NCBI GenBank assembly: GCA_003505715.1
Contig: DNXU01000411.1
Coordinates: 4,749 to 11,494, forward strand
DNA length: 6,746 bases
Direction of reading: 5' to 3'
From: Cyanobacteria bacterium UBA8803
Lineage (GTDB): Bacteria; Cyanobacteriota; Cyanobacteriia; Cyanobacteriales; Coleofasciculaceae
In this document: positions 6,626-6,746 of the stretch, in pieces
How positions within the stretch are numbered: position 1 is the first letter of the stretch
Layout: every line of letters begins with the position of its first letter
Translations under genes and position numbers: made by a program
The notes under the pieces: model-generated
The model's database searches: none
Told to the model about the DNA's origin: nothing
What the model saw: the letters and a program-made list of their open reading frames with translations, nothing else

Positions 6626-6654
6626 ATTATACTAGATGCAGTAAGCTTTGTCTT
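6626..6654 (-). promoter_or_regulatory. Sigma-70-type promoter of nth
   Basis: On the minus strand a perfect -10 TATAAT (6626-6631) stands 17 bp after AAGACA (6649-6654), which matches four of the six bases of the -35 consensus TTGACA. Transcription should begin near 6618-6620, inside the operator palindrome, and give a leader of roughly 43 nt before the nth ATG. Confidence 0.7.
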
Positions 6655-6705
6655 TACGGGAGGTGAATAAAGCTTAAGAGTAAAACGCAAAGAACGCAAA
6701 GCTTA
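6642..6705. repeat. Inverted AAGCTT repeat with tandem AACGCAAAG
   Basis: TAAGCTTTG (6642-6650) and CAAAGCTTA (6697-6705) form a 9-bp perfect inverted repeat, and a third AAGCTT lies between them (6670-6675). Inside the right arm region AACGCAAAG occurs twice back to back (6684-6692 and 6693-6701). The stretch has no coding frame of note. It overlaps the nth -35 region but no function is apparent. Confidence 0.45.
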
Positions 6706-6723
6706 GCCCTTACCAGAGGTATA

Positions 6724-6746
6724 ATCAACAACAAACAACCAACAAC
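6724..6746 (+). repeat. CAAC-rich low-complexity repeat at the right edge
   Basis: The final bases contain only A and C after position 6725, with CAACAAC-type units in a roughly 7-bp period (for example CAACAAACAACCAACAAC). It resembles the A/C tract on the minus strand at the left edge, which also contains ACAAACAAC. It is cut by the window end, so its full length is unknown. Confidence 0.6.

Noticed and set aside
6684..6701. Start of a CRISPR or iteron array
   Set aside because: Only two abutting 9-bp units with no spacers and no associated gene.

Overview
The window looks like chromosomal DNA from a cyanobacterium, probably a filamentous or large-genome species. Seven copies of the HIP1 octamer GCGATCGC (1014-1021, 2100-2107, 4059-4066, 4293-4300, 4321-4328, 5229-5236, 6359-6366) occur in 6.7 kb, about one per kilobase, which is a cyanobacterial hallmark. 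The intergenic palindromes and a LexA-type operator matching the cyanobacterial consensus fit the same assignment. All four genes lie on the minus strand, so they are transcribed from right to left. No RNA gene, CRISPR array, transposase or prophage gene is visible.

Layout in transcription order. 6602-6746 is a non-coding leader with short repeats and a strong promoter whose -10 box abuts a perfect 16-bp palindrome of cyanobacterial LexA-box type. It drives nth (endonuclease III, 5926-6576). After a 187-bp gap holding a C6/G6 palindrome comes a uracil-DNA-glycosylase-superfamily gene (5061-5738). A 15-bp-arm hairpin separates it from a small gene (4535-5002) of unknown function with a possible Cys-His-Asp triad. 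The 272-bp gap 4263-4534 contains a dispersed-type nested palindrome and a HIP1-built hairpin. The rest (1-4262) is one uninterrupted reading frame for a giant membrane sensor histidine kinase: Cache sensor, HAMP, six PAS domains, HisKA and the first part of HATPase. It runs off the left edge.

Functionally there are two themes. The right third is a base-excision-repair pair: Nth removes oxidised pyrimidines, and the UDG-like enzyme probably removes uracil or other deaminated bases. The operator in front of nth suggests control by a LexA-family repressor. The left two thirds is a signalling gene reading a periplasmic ligand plus several cytoplasmic cues. The small middle gene has no evident link to either theme.

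Both window edges fall in the same kind of low-complexity CAAC/CCAACCA repeat, in opposite orientation. This would be expected if the window is a contig whose assembly stopped at such repeats.
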